DNA from: a virus
Length of the DNA: 64,000 nt
Virus record (IMG/VR): IMGVR_UViG_3300005613_000009
Location: 1 to 64,000 of that record
Reading direction: 5' to 3' (one strand)
Shown in pieces: positions 1-9,812 of this stretch (positions within the stretch are counted from its first letter, which is position 1; the number at the start of each line of letters is the position of its first letter). The notes beneath the pieces were generated by a model. It had not been told where the DNA came from. It saw nothing but the letters and a program-made list of their open reading frames with translations, and did no database searches. Both the position numbers and the translations under genes were made by a program.

Positions 1-756
1 GTCTACACAGGTAGCATGGCTGGCTTCTGTGCCCTCGGCTTTTCTGGTTATGATAGTGGGGGAAGTAGCCTCTGTGTCGTGGTAGGCCGATATAGTAGCC
101 TCTGCATCGGCTGAGTCTTTGGATACTTCAAACACTTCCCCGGTGACAGTGACCGTTGTGCCGTCATCACTCACCGCCGAGTCCTCGAACCCACTGGCTC
201 CCATTTTGGGGATGTTGTTGTCGGTGACGTTGGTGGCGTCAAAAGTAGTCCCTTGCATACTTCCAGTGCTAACTATGTTTTTATTATATGACCAATTTCC
301 ACTTGAATCTATAGTCAGCGTTCCGGTTGTGCCCGCATTGCCGTCTGTGTAGTCAACCGAGCCGTCATTGACTTGAAAGACTTCGTTTGTGCCATCAGAT
401 GAGACGGTGAAGACGCCATTACCTGTGATAGCACCAGCAGTAGATGTACCAGTAGTCGTAATATTGCGCCCCTGAAAATCAACGTCTCCATCTGCGTCAA
501 CATGCAACCATGTATCCAAAGATCCAGCAATCATCTGCTGAAAATAAATATCGATATCTTCGGTCCCAGATCCTGTGTCTGTAGGATCTATATAAATTTT
601 AGCTTGGTCATCAGAATCTGTAGTGTCTGAACTTGTAAAAATGATACCGGGATCAACACCAAATAGATGTAAATCTCCCATGATAATTTCTTCACCTGCA
701 TGGCTGTTAAAGGCAACACCAAAAATCATCAAAAGTAAAAAGATATATTTTTTCAT
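1..756 (-). CDS. Distal tail/fibre-like protein with Sec signal peptide (3' end cut by window edge)
   Basis: The frame is open for 252 codons from an ATG at 756 to the window edge, so the C-terminus is missing. The first ~20 residues look like a classical Sec signal peptide: MKK, a hydrophobic core (YIFLLLMIFGVAF) and a small-residue cleavage site near SHA-GEE. The mature part is rich in Thr, Ser, Gly and Asp, as in phage beta-structured fibres. A segment around residues 180-210 (core NNIPKMGASGFE) recurs almost unchanged in the secreted-type protein at 28386-29195. The start lies 3 bases after the stop of the upstream gene, so the two are probably cotranscribed. The distal half is more GC-rich than its neighbours. 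Fibre or appendage is inferred from composition and position; no enzyme motif was seen. Confidence 0.7.
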   Translation of the reverse strand, partial: MKKYIFLLLMIFGVAFNSHAGEEIIMGDLHLFGVDPGIIFTSSDTTDSDDQAKIYIDPTDTGSGTEDIDIYFQQMIAGSLDTWLHVDADGDVDFQGRNITTTGTSTAGAITGNGVFTVSSDGTNEVFQVNDGSVDYTDGNAGTTGTLTIDSSGNWSYNKNIVSTGSMQGTTFDATNVTDNNIPKMGASGFEDSAVSDDGTTVTVTGEVFEVSKDSADAEATISAYHDTEATSPTIITRKAEGTEASHATCVD

Positions 757-758
757 TA

Positions 759-1325
759 TTAAACTCCTAAAAGTTTACGACTTACATAACAAGACCAATC
801 ATCACTTGTTGTTGTACACCGTAACCGGACAGTATTCGTAGATTTATCAACCGAGAAAGAAACAACTCCAAGTGTTGTTCCTATATCTGCTGTTGCTGAC
901 TCTCTGTATTTAGGTGTTGAATCAGCGACCGTATCCCAACAGGCCACAATAGTTCCTGCTCTCATATTAGTTCTGCTTCCATTATCAAGAACATAATGCC
1001 AAACAGCACCAAAAGCTAAATCGTCAGCAAAACTATCAACCGTTTCTGTTCCTGTATCAATGTCTGTGTTTTCAGCGGCAGCGTCCGTTGAATTTGTAAC
1101 GCCTTGTAATATCCAATTTTTAGTCCCAGGATTTGTATCGGGAACGATAATATCAGGAGAAGATTCGGCAGCACCATTTGATGCATCAAGTCTATACTCA
1201 TATTTAATATTAGATACATAGCATAGTCCAATATCGCCTTCGATCAGATCATCCCCATTTACTCCATCTAATGCTGTTGATGCTCCACCAGTCAAACTGT
1301 CTTTGATATATACTGTTCTTGCCAT
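759..1325 (-). CDS. Putative tail appendage protein
   Basis: 188 residues from an ATG at 1325, chosen over an in-frame start 18 bases upstream because GGAGG lies 9 bases before it. The N-terminal ~80 residues (ARTVYIKDSLTGGAS, then a GD-rich stretch and SSPDIIVPDTNPGTKNW) match a pattern I associate with N-terminal modules of phage tail fibre and appendage proteins. The C-terminal part is beta-rich with three cysteines. The stop of the preceding gene is one base upstream. Function is inferred from position at the distal end of the tail module. Confidence 0.65.
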   Translation of the reverse strand: MARTVYIKDSLTGGASTALDGVNGDDLIEGDIGLCYVSNIKYEYRLDASNGAAESSPDIIVPDTNPGTKNWILQGVTNSTDAAAENTDIDTGTETVDSFADDLAFGAVWHYVLDNGSRTNMRAGTIVACWDTVADSTPKYRESATADIGTTLGVVSFSVDKSTNTVRLRCTTTSDDWSCYVSRKLLGV

Positions 1326-1326
1326 T

Positions 1327-2208
1327 CTAAATTGCCTCCACAATAGATAATGAAACTTCTGAGTCTAATGGGAATAAATGTGAACCAGAAAATCCGCCAG
1401 AAGGAATATAGCCCAATACCACCCAATATTCTGTTGATAGACTTTCCGCTAAATACCAAGCAAGCGGTTCGCCCTTTGCTTGAACGATAATATTATGCAA
1501 TAATGTATAAAAATCAGAATTTCGAGTAATGTCTAACCTACATTCAAAGTTTTTAATGTTTTGGATTGCATTGTTTATATAAATGTAGCCATAAGATAAA
1601 TCATTAATTATACTTGTGGATGTTCTGCTTTCAGTAACCCCTGGACGAATATCATTAAATGAGTAAGCATATCCAGCTCTAATAGCCCCTACTTGTACAA
1701 CTTCCCCAACAGGAGCTTCAAGATATAGGGTAAGATCAATTGGAATTGATTGCAATCCATAATTTATCCATACAGTTAAAGGATTAACTAAATAGTTAGC
1801 TCTAATTGATGTCTCATGATCTTGATCCCATTGAGCATTTGAAAAAACTCTTGCGTCGTCTTCCCAGATTATATTTGAGGCTTCCATAGTACCGTTATTT
1901 GCTTCGCTTGGGATATAAATTTGCCCCCATTGAATTTCTGAAAACCAATCATTCCCAGACGCCCAAATAATTTCAGGAGTAGTACTTCCATTAACTGTTA
2001 GAAACTGTATCCCAATGATTTCTGCATTTGTGTTAAATAAAGCAAAAGCATTTGATCCAGAGTTTACTTGGCAAATTAATGTCGCATATTGCCCGGTACT
2101 TTTCCATACATCAGTTGTATGTTTGCTGTAAAGATTGCTTACCGGATAATCACTATCTTCGTCTGAAGCAGAAATTGAATTAATTTTATCTGGATAAATT
2201 ACTTTCAT
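1327..2208 (-). CDS. Distal tail protein, paralogue A of a tandem pair
   Basis: 293 residues. It begins MKVIYPDKINSISAS and aligns from its first residue with the next gene upstream (2210-2923), sharing IYPD, YP-SN, VWK and FNTNA. The two are therefore duplicated copies of one domain; this copy is longer by an insertion after residue ~80. The fold looks beta-rich, with Trp and Tyr residues suited to carbohydrate contact, but no catalytic motif is visible. It lies between the giant fibre gene and the terminal appendage genes. A tail-tip structural or binding role is inferred. Confidence 0.65.
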   Translation of the reverse strand: MKVIYPDKINSISASDEDSDYPVSNLYSKHTTDVWKSTGQYATLICQVNSGSNAFALFNTNAEIIGIQFLTVNGSTTPEIIWASGNDWFSEIQWGQIYIPSEANNGTMEASNIIWEDDARVFSNAQWDQDHETSIRANYLVNPLTVWINYGLQSIPIDLTLYLEAPVGEVVQVGAIRAGYAYSFNDIRPGVTESRTSTSIINDLSYGYIYINNAIQNIKNFECRLDITRNSDFYTLLHNIIVQAKGEPLAWYLAESLSTEYWVVLGYIPSGGFSGSHLFPLDSEVSLSIVEAI

Positions 2209-2209
2209 T

Positions 2210-2923
2210 TTAGGGTACTTCCTCTATTCTAAAAGATACAATGCTATGATTTGGATAATCATGTGACCCGCTTGGTATTTCTCGGAACCAGCCCAATATA
2301 GTCCAGTAAACATTATCAAGATCTGAGATTAAAAAAGCATAAATTCTATCCCCGGCAATATCAATGAAGTCATGGGTAATATCGTGGAACTGAGATTCTC
2401 GTTCAATTAAAATCTGTCCACTAAAAGTTCTTAATAATGGTTTTGGAATAATATCAATTGTATTGTTGTTTAAAGGTTTTACTATTGAAAAATCAAGTAT
2501 ACCCTCTGAAACTCCAAAATCAGGATTAACAAATAAACTTTCGACAGCACCAACATGAATGGCACCCACTTCGACTACAGTATTGTCTGGAGAAGTGAAA
2601 TCAATAACTATTTTGTGCGCTATTGTTTGCTGAGTATAATCCTGCCAAAAATTTCTAATTGTATATATAGATAAATCTTTGGTATAACTTTCAATTAGAA
2701 CGTCCCCTGCTGTTTTGATTGATATTGTAACACTATCTGCATTGGTATTAAAAATTGCGACAGCTTTAGAATAAGCATCTACAACAATGGTAAGTGTTGC
2801 TGTAGATGCCGTTGCTTTCCAAACCTTTTTCTGCATATTATTCTGGACATTAGAAGCAGGATATTCAGCGTTCTCTGTGTCTGCTGATACAGAACTTATT
2901 CGGTCTGGATAAATTGCTTTCAT
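2210..2923 (-). CDS. Distal tail protein, paralogue B of a tandem pair
   Basis: 237 residues, beginning MKAIYPDRISSVSAD, homologous to the product of 1327-2208 along its length. The start overlaps the stop of the upstream gene by one base (TAATG), which implies translational coupling. The C-terminal ~60 residues (DNVYWTILGWF and SGSHDYPNHSIVSF) correspond to a similar end in paralogue A. Likely a tail-tip or adhesin-like structural protein. No recognised enzyme domain. Confidence 0.65.
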   Translation of the reverse strand: MKAIYPDRISSVSADTENAEYPASNVQNNMQKKVWKATASTATLTIVVDAYSKAVAIFNTNADSVTISIKTAGDVLIESYTKDLSIYTIRNFWQDYTQQTIAHKIVIDFTSPDNTVVEVGAIHVGAVESLFVNPDFGVSEGILDFSIVKPLNNNTIDIIPKPLLRTFSGQILIERESQFHDITHDFIDIAGDRIYAFLISDLDNVYWTILGWFREIPSGSHDYPNHSIVSFRIEEVP

Positions 2924-3360
2924 TACTCAACCTTTAAAAATGGTAACAAGAAATCTGTTACCTTTACTGGACATTTATTACTACCAAGTTTGTCTAAGTC
3001 AATTTTAATTTTTGATGTGTTTAACTTTACTTCGATTTCAAACAACTCTTCCATTTCTTTTGTGAACTTTGGTACGTCTGTGATTTTAACAACTTGAGTT
3101 GCTTGATCAATTGCTGGTTTTCCGTCTGGACCTTTCTCAGCATACTTTGCGGCAAGTTTTGATCTTGCTTCTGTAAATAAAGCCATTTTATCTCTGACTT
3201 CAGCCATTACAGAACTCAGCATATAACTATCTCTGACTGATCCAAGTTCAAGATTTTTAATTGCTTGATCCGTATCCGGTGTAAACATGGTTAAATGACT
3301 GTTTTTGAACACGATAGTCTCTTTTTCCCTTTTGGTTTTATTTCTTTCTCCCTTTCCCAT
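2923..3360 (-). CDS. Hypothetical tail-module protein
   Basis: 145 residues, not recognised. The N-terminus is strongly basic (MGKGERNKTKREKE). The middle is charged and probably helical, and the C-terminus ends FLLPFLKVE. It is coupled to the following gene by a TAATG overlap and sits directly after the giant fibre gene. Small genes in this position can be fibre assembly factors or minor tail-tip proteins, but nothing in the sequence decides between them. Confidence 0.6.
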   Translation of the reverse strand: MGKGERNKTKREKETIVFKNSHLTMFTPDTDQAIKNLELGSVRDSYMLSSVMAEVRDKMALFTEARSKLAAKYAEKGPDGKPAIDQATQVVKITDVPKFTKEMEELFEIEVKLNTSKIKIDLDKLGSNKCPVKVTDFLLPFLKVE

Positions 3361-3425
3361 TTTAATTCCTCCCCGTTCTGTTAAAGGTTTATTGGTTATT
3401 TTTGTGTAAAAGCCATTCTGTTCTC

Positions 3426-6400
3426 CTACGATAAAGTATAAATGGGGATAAAGTAATCCGCGTCTGCGATCTGATTGCCGTCATCCTGTACGTTTATTTT
3501 TAACCAACCTGCCCTTGTTTCACCACCTTGATCCCCTTCATCTACAATAGACCGATCAATATTTCCTGATGTTGCTGTTCCAACAAATTTGATAAAGTCT
3601 TCATCGATGTCTGCCTGGTCTAACAGAAGAACAGGCTGTGCACCAGTGGTGGAGGTTTGGTCTATATGGAGCTGAGCGGCGGGTGCAGCCGTGCCAATCC
3701 CGACATCACCGCCGCCGATCTGGAAATAACTGTTGGCCCCATCAACCCCAATTTGCGCATGCACAGTATTAGTCCCATCACCTTTAAGAAGCTTTAATAA
3801 CTTTGTTCCAGATGTGTCCGTAGTCCGAAATAAAGTGCAGGTTGCGTCGCCTGTATTGTCCTCTGGGTTTGGATGAATGCCGATTACTGCTTCTCCTGAA
3901 TTGACTGTTTGAATAAGGTTAGTTTGTGATCCTGTGGCTGCATCAATCTCAAAATAACTGCTGCCATCGTCGTCATCCTGTATTTTCAGCCGTGCATCTG
4001 ATCCGTATAAATGCAACAAAGCCGAAGGCGTAACGGTACCCAACCCAACCTGCCCACCATCCTCTACAAATATACCGTTTTCGTCATCGTCATAGAGTTT
4101 TAATCCGTCACCATCTATTGCCCGTACTTGGTCTGTAGCGATGTACTTGGCGTCACCTTGGATTAAATTATCGTCTAAAGTGAGAATTCCGGTGAATCTC
4201 CCAGTACCATTTACATCTAATTTATGTGTAGGAGTTGAATCATTAATGCCAACATTACAATCTAAGAAATTGATTTCATCAGGTGTTTGGTTGTCAAATT
4301 CTATTCTTGCGGCAGCAGCACCAAGGCCAATCCAAAAATCGTCAGTGACAATGAGACGTGGGGAAATTCCGATATAAGAATCATCACTATTAGATTCATC
4401 ACTCCATAAATCGATATAAACTGAGCCACCCGTTGTATTAAACGCTCCTATCCCTGCTCTAAATGCAACACTATCATAATGACTGCACCATACTGTTGAA
4501 TAACAACCACTGGATATTAAACCTGTTTCATATGTGATATCTTGTGCAGCATATCCTCTTATTCCACTAAAACGATTTGAGCAACCAAGCCCATAAGCTG
4601 CACCAACAGCATAAATACCAATATCGTCGTCACTCGGATAAATAACTAATTCCTTGCCTTCATAATCACTAGTTATTTGTAGCGTATCGTCATCATCAAC
4701 TCCGAAAACTATCATTGATCGATTGCTATCTGATGATCCAGATTCTGCTTGCATAAAAATGTCACCACCAGGTGAAAAAGTAATATCACCACCACTATAA
4801 ACATTAAGCGCACCATATAAATCAAAGGCTTCCCCGCTTGCCATTTTAATACTTAAAGCAGATCCATCCCATTTAAAATATGAATCAGCATCCCCAGCAT
4901 TTAATTTATAAGCACCGGAATGATATCCAAGCCAAATACCTGCATCTGTATCATCATAAGTTGTTTTGCCATCCGTATAAAGAGATCCAGAAGAATCAAT
5001 AACGAACGTGCCGCCTGTAATCGTAGCAGTTGAAGTGAATGCACCTGTCATTGTAACATTGCCGGAAGTATCCCAGATAAAATTGCCAGAAGCAAGTTTA
5101 CCAGATCCGTCAACATTAAGATAATTCTTTGAATCCCCAACAGCAGTTGCACCAGTCCAAATCCCTACTGCGGCTTTCATTTGAACTCTTGTTACTCCTG
5201 TTCCAGCATACAAGCCTTCTGTGGTATCAACGGTAAACCCGCCAATGGTTCCACCAGTAGCTGTTAGATTGCCTGATGTAACTGTTCCTGTAATAGTAGC
5301 AGAAGTAGCATCCAGAGCTCCGGCTTCTGATACCCTAAATGGCGCATCTCCGAAAGCCGTGGCCCCAGCCCAGAATCCAGCTCCTGGTTTCATCTGAACT
5401 CTGGTTGCTCCGGTACCGGCATACAAGCCTTCAGTTCCATCAATGGTAAACCCGGCCACAGTGCCAGAAGAGGCTGTCAATGCTCCAGCTTTAGTTACAC
5501 TAAATGGAGCAGAAGCGTATGTGGCGTGGCCTATGGCTAATCGATATGTAGCGTCTGCGGCATCTATGGCAATAATATCATTTGATGTACCAGCTGTTAT
5601 TTTCGTATTTCCTGAATCTAAGGTTAAATTTCCACCAGTTAAAGTTGTTGCGCCAATAGTCCAACCGCCGATAGTTCCAAGCTCAGAAGTTAACGTTCCA
5701 TTTTCAACCTTGAACTTTTCTCCAACTGACATCTTATTATTAGGGCCATCAATGTAAATTCTATTGGCTGTAGCGTATGAATCAGTTCCAGTCCCAAGAC
5801 TCAATACTCCAGATGATTTTAAAATAGAATTAGTACCTGTTAATGCTGTAGAACTTACCGTCCAATTTGCAAGCATTATTTTAGTATCAGAAATTTCAAA
5901 TACTTCTGTCGTTCCATCATCTGCGTAACCCTTAATTCCATAAACACCAGAAGATAAATAGCCAACTTCTACTCTTTTTTCTGTATTTTCATAAACAACA
6001 AGAGCAGCTGTAGATCCTGATCTTAGAACGATGCCATCAGAAGGTGAAGCAGAAGGAGTGCCAGAAACAAGGCTGTACAGATATCCAGAAATAATAGTCC
6101 ACCCGCCGATAGCCCCTGTTGTAGCCGTTATTTCTCCAGTAAGGAAAACATTTTCGCTCCAAAGACCATAACCGCTACATCCACCGACACCGGCAAGGTT
6201 CCCTAACCGAGCCTTTTCATCACCGCTATCATCTACAATAGAAATATATGGAGAATTTGTTTCTTCGGATGTGAGAAGGATACGCTGATCCCATTGGACA
6301 ACAGTTGCACCCGCAGTCCAAGAATTTGTTAAGTTTTCTGTAACCGTTATGGTATTACTGGCTATGCTATCAATAACGGCATCTTCGGTTGTACCACCTT

Positions 6401-9300
6401 CTGATAATCTAATATTGTCTGTTGCGGAAAATTGGCTGGCGTCTTCAACGACTAAATCTTTTTGCCCGCTTGCTGCATCAGAATCTAATTTTGATGCAAT
6501 TGCTACAATAAAATTACCACCAACTGCAGCGACTTCTTGATAATTAAATACCGCTCCACTTATTGATCCACGTAGTGTGAGATTGCCAAACTCTGCTGTA
6601 TCTTCAGTTATTTGAAATCCTGCTGAACCTGCGACAAAAGTGCTACTTTCAATTTTTGGGGTTGCACCATCAAGCGTAATTCCACCAACTGTTATTTTAT
6701 CATTTCCTGAATCAAGATCAATGTTTGTTGAAGATAACTTGCTTGCGGTTATTTCCCAATCTCCGATACTAACCACCCCGGCAGTTGTCCATTCTAAAGC
6801 ACGTGTTCCGGTTAACCCAACCCAGCCCGAACCATCAGAATTTAGATCAACGGTTTGAACTGTATCATTATGAATTTGAAGTCCTGATGAACTAAGAACA
6901 GAACGAGCACCAGAACCGGCTGTTTGTATTGTTCCTCCTGTGATAGTTGCTGTTGAGGTGAATGTTCCTGTCATTGTTACATCACCAGAGGCATCCCATA
7001 AGATACTCCCATCTGCTAATTTTCCAGATCCATCATTCTTAAATCCTATTTTTGCATCAGCGTAGGTTGTGGCATGACCAAGAAGAATTTCAGCGTTAGC
7101 CCCTGAATGAAGTCCAATATTGGTAGATGTAAGACTTGTCGCACCAATCGTCCAACCGCCGATAGCTCCTGTTGTAGCTGTTACCTCACCAGTGATAGTA
7201 GCAGAAGTAGCGACTAAAACTCCCGCTTCTGATACCCTAAATGGAGCATCTCCAAAAGCCGTGGCCCCAGCCCAAAACCCAGCTCCTGGTTTCATCTGAA
7301 CTCTGGTTGCGCCAGTTCCAGCATATATACCTTCAGTTCCATCAATGGTAAAACCAGCGACTGTGCCAGAGGAAGCAGTTAACTCACCAGCTTCCGTAAC
7401 TCTGAATGGGGCAGAGGCCATTGTAGCATGTCCTGCCCAGAATCTGATATCGTCTCCGCCTGTAATGGCTGACGACATACCAACTTCGCCAGCACCATCT
7501 TTGATATAATCTGTTCCAATATCCCAACCACCAATAGCGCCTGTTGTAGCCGTTACTTCTCCAGTAATAGTAGCAGATGTTGCCACCAATACTCCTGCAG
7601 CTGAAACAGTAAATACATTATTGCCAAACCCTATTCCATCAGTTCCAAGATGAACACCTGCATTGGCATCATTGTAAGCTGTTTTAGAACCTGTGTATAA
7701 ATGATTTGTATTCAGGGTAAATCCGCCAATAGCTCCACCTGTTGCAGTTATATTATCTGATGTAATTGTTCCTGTAATATCGGCAGAAGTCGCAACTAAA
7801 ACTCCTGCGGCTGAAACAGTAAATACATTATCTCCGATACCAATTCCATCGGAACCTAAATGAATACCTGCATTGGCATCATCATAAGCTGTTTTTGATT
7901 CCGTATAAAGATATGTTCCAATGGTAAAAGATCCAATAGTTCCAGATGTTGCTGTTATTTCGCCTGTTATATTAGCATCAGAAGCAGTTAACTCACCAGC
8001 TTCCGTAACTCTGAATGGAGCAGAAGCCATTGTAGCATGTCCCGCCCAGAATCGAATGTCGTCTCCACCAGTAATGGCCGATGACATTCCAACTTCAGCA
8101 CCACCATCTCTGATATAATCAGTTCCAATATCCCAGCCACCAATGGCTCCAGTTATAGCCGTTACTTCTCCCGTGATAGTAGCAGAAGATGCGACTAAGA
8201 CTCCTGCTTCTGATACCCTGAATGGCGCACTACCAAATGCAGTAGCTCCAGCCCAAAACCCAGCTCCGGGTTTCATTTGAACTCTGGTTGCATCTGTACC
8301 GGCATAGATGCCTTCAGTCCCATCGATAGTAAATCCAGCGACTGTTCCAGAGGAAGCAGTTAATGCCCCTGCTTTTGTTACTCTGAATGGAGCAGAGGCA
8401 TACGTTGCATGACCTATCGCAAGCCTATATGTTGCGTCTGCTGCATCAATCGTAATAATATCATTTGATGTTCCAGCTGTTATTTTTGTATTTCCTGAAT
8501 CTAATGTCAGATTGCCACCGGTTAGGGTAGTCGCACCGATAGTCCATCCACCAATAGCGCCTGTTGTAGCTGTTACCTCACCAGTGATAGTAGCTGATGT
8601 TGCAACCAATTCACCAGCTTCTGATACACTGAATGGGGCATCTCCGAAAGCTGTAGCTCCAGCCCAAATGCCTGTGCCCGATTTTAATTGAATTCTGGTT
8701 ACGCCAGTTCCAACATATAACCCTTCTGTAGCATCAATCGTAAATCCAGCAATAGTTCCTCCAGTGGCTAATATATTTGAAACACTCAATTGACCAGCAG
8801 CAGTTAATTCTGTATTCGTTCCTTTCCATGAGATTGCTGAACCATTGAAATTAAAATACTGATTAGCCCCATCACCAATATAAGCTCGCGGAGTTCCATC
8901 ATTATAATCAAGTTGAATGCCTTCGTTACCAAAAGTAGGATCATTAATTGATATTTTTTTAGCACTCGAATCCAGTTTGATATTATTACCATCTGAAAAT
9001 GAATTATCATCAAGAGTAAATCCGGCAATCATTTTTTGAGTATCTGAAATCTCCATTAAGAGATCTGAGCCATTGTCAGCATAAAGCTTAATACCATATA
9101 CACCAGCATCAAGATAACCAAGTTCAACTCGTTTGTCAGTATTTTCATAAATTGTAATGACAGACTCAGAACCAGATTTGAGGACAATACCATCCGCAGG
9201 TGTAACGATTGCTGTACCTGAAGCAAGAGAATAAAGATATCCGTCGATAATAACCCATCCACCGATAAATCCAGATGTAGTTGTGATTGAACCAGAAAGA
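3426..9300 (-). repeat. Dispersed and tandem modules inside the fibre gene
   Basis: Near-identical blocks recur within the fibre gene. The stretch at ~7430-7520 reappears at ~8030-8120, and the block at ~8466-8510 reappears at ~5581-5625. At protein level the repeated unit is about 45-50 residues, with TGAIGGW as its most constant core, in at least ten recognisable copies including variants with GGF or GSF. Differences are largely at third codon positions, so units are kept under protein-level constraint or were copied at different times. Confidence 0.75.
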
Positions 9301-9812
9301 ATAGCAGAACTCGCTGTAAGAACACCGGCATCGGATAACTCTGTACTTTGAGCCTTCCAAGAAATATTTGTTCCATCAAATTGAAAATATTTGTTTTCAC
9401 CGTCTCCAGCATAAAATTTTGCTGCGTCTGAAATCCAACCAATTTGTATGCCAGTATTTCCAAAAGTGCTGTCTTTGATAGCGATTAATTCGTTGTCCAG
9501 ATCCAATTTTGTCCCGCTCACTCCATCAGACCAATTATTACTTTTGATAGCCCCTGTTACAATTTGATTTCCATCCCATACTTCAGGTCCAAATCCGACA
9601 TCTTCGATCCAAACCCCAGTAGTATTAAAATCATCAGGTCTTATTTTATATGGATGATTGGTTGTATCATTTTCATCAACCGCTGAACTATCATAAACCA
9701 TTTTACGGGCAAGAGATCCGTGCCAGATATAGGCAATGTCTTCATCAGAAATATTTACTCTTGAAATAGCTGCAAGTGTGGCATCAGTACCAAAATGAAT
9801 TACATCTCCCAT
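3426..9812 (-). CDS. Giant modular tail fibre protein
   Basis: 2128 residues of Gly/Thr/Ala/Asp-rich, low-cysteine, beta-prone sequence typical of trimeric phage fibres. The N-terminal ~150 residues are less repetitive and may attach to the tail. The middle consists of many copies of a ~45-50-residue module around TGAIGGW-IG, SAPFRV(S/T)(E/K)AG and TASSGTVAGFTIDGTEG. A larger block beginning GYLYSL occurs twice (DNA ~9010-9250 and ~5870-6070). The last ~350 residues carry three VGIG-TxP-L type motifs, common in fibre shafts and tips. No peptidase S74 or other autoproteolytic C-terminal chaperone motif was seen. The start overlaps the stop of the upstream gene by one base (TAATG). Likely the host-binding fibre. 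Confidence 0.85.
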   Translation of the reverse strand: MGDVIHFGTDATLAAISRVNISDEDIAYIWHGSLARKMVYDSSAVDENDTTNHPYKIRPDDFNTTGVWIEDVGFGPEVWDGNQIVTGAIKSNNWSDGVSGTKLDLDNELIAIKDSTFGNTGIQIGWISDAAKFYAGDGENKYFQFDGTNISWKAQSTELSDAGVLTASSAILSGSITTTSGFIGGWVIIDGYLYSLASGTAIVTPADGIVLKSGSESVITIYENTDKRVELGYLDAGVYGIKLYADNGSDLLMEISDTQKMIAGFTLDDNSFSDGNNIKLDSSAKKISINDPTFGNEGIQLDYNDGTPRAYIGDGANQYFNFNGSAISWKGTNTELTAAGQLSVSNILATGGTIAGFTIDATEGLYVGTGVTRIQLKSGTGIWAGATAFGDAPFSVSEAGELVATSATITGEVTATTGAIGGWTIGATTLTGGNLTLDSGNTKITAGTSNDIITIDAADATYRLAIGHATYASAPFRVTKAGALTASSGTVAGFTIDGTEGIYAGTDATRVQMKPGAGFWAGATAFGSAPFRVSEAGVLVASSATITGEVTAITGAIGGWDIGTDYIRDGGAEVGMSSAITGGDDIRFWAGHATMASAPFRVTEAGELTASDANITGEITATSGTIGSFTIGTYLYTESKTAYDDANAGIHLGSDGIGIGDNVFTVSAAGVLVATSADITGTITSDNITATGGAIGGFTLNTNHLYTGSKTAYNDANAGVHLGTDGIGFGNNVFTVSAAGVLVATSATITGEVTATTGAIGGWDIGTDYIKDGAGEVGMSSAITGGDDIRFWAGHATMASAPFRVTEAGELTASSGTVAGFTIDGTEGIYAGTGATRVQMKPGAGFWAGATAFGDAPFRVSEAGVLVATSATITGEVTATTGAIGGWTIGATSLTSTNIGLHSGANAEILLGHATTYADAKIGFKNDGSGKLADGSILWDASGDVTMTGTFTSTATITGGTIQTAGSGARSVLSSSGLQIHNDTVQTVDLNSDGSGWVGLTGTRALEWTTAGVVSIGDWEITASKLSSTNIDLDSGNDKITVGGITLDGATPKIESSTFVAGSAGFQITEDTAEFGNLTLRGSISGAVFNYQEVAAVGGNFIVAIASKLDSDAASGQKDLVVEDASQFSATDNIRLSEGGTTEDAVIDSIASNTITVTENLTNSWTAGATVVQWDQRILLTSEETNSPYISIVDDSGDEKARLGNLAGVGGCSGYGLWSENVFLTGEITATTGAIGGWTIISGYLYSLVSGTPSASPSDGIVLRSGSTAALVVYENTEKRVEVGYLSSGVYGIKGYADDGTTEVFEISDTKIMLANWTVSSTALTGTNSILKSSGVLSLGTGTDSYATANRIYIDGPNNKMSVGEKFKVENGTLTSELGTIGGWTIGATTLTGGNLTLDSGNTKITAGTSNDIIAIDAADATYRLAIGHATYASAPFSVTKAGALTASSGTVAGFTIDGTEGLYAGTGATRVQMKPGAGFWAGATAFGDAPFRVSEAGALDATSATITGTVTSGNLTATGGTIGGFTVDTTEGLYAGTGVTRVQMKAAVGIWTGATAVGDSKNYLNVDGSGKLASGNFIWDTSGNVTMTGAFTSTATITGGTFVIDSSGSLYTDGKTTYDDTDAGIWLGYHSGAYKLNAGDADSYFKWDGSALSIKMASGEAFDLYGALNVYSGGDITFSPGGDIFMQAESGSSDSNRSMIVFGVDDDDTLQITSDYEGKELVIYPSDDDIGIYAVGAAYGLGCSNRFSGIRGYAAQDITYETGLISSGCYSTVWCSHYDSVAFRAGIGAFNTTGGSVYIDLWSDESNSDDSYIGISPRLIVTDDFWIGLGAAAARIEFDNQTPDEINFLDCNVGINDSTPTHKLDVNGTGRFTGILTLDDNLIQGDAKYIATDQVRAIDGDGLKLYDDDENGIFVEDGGQVGLGTVTPSALLHLYGSDARLKIQDDDDGSSYFEIDAATGSQTNLIQTVNSGEAVIGIHPNPEDNTGDATCTLFRTTDTSGTKLLKLLKGDGTNTVHAQIGVDGANSYFQIGGGDVGIGTAAPAAQLHIDQTSTTGAQPVLLLDQADIDEDFIKFVGTATSGNIDRSIVDEGDQGGETRAGWLKINVQDDGNQIADADYFIPIYTLS

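Noticed and set aside
9056-9463. Minus-strand open frame of 135 codons in another frame of the fibre gene
   Set aside because: Low-complexity Leu/Phe-rich translation inside a clear repetitive fibre gene; a shadow frame.
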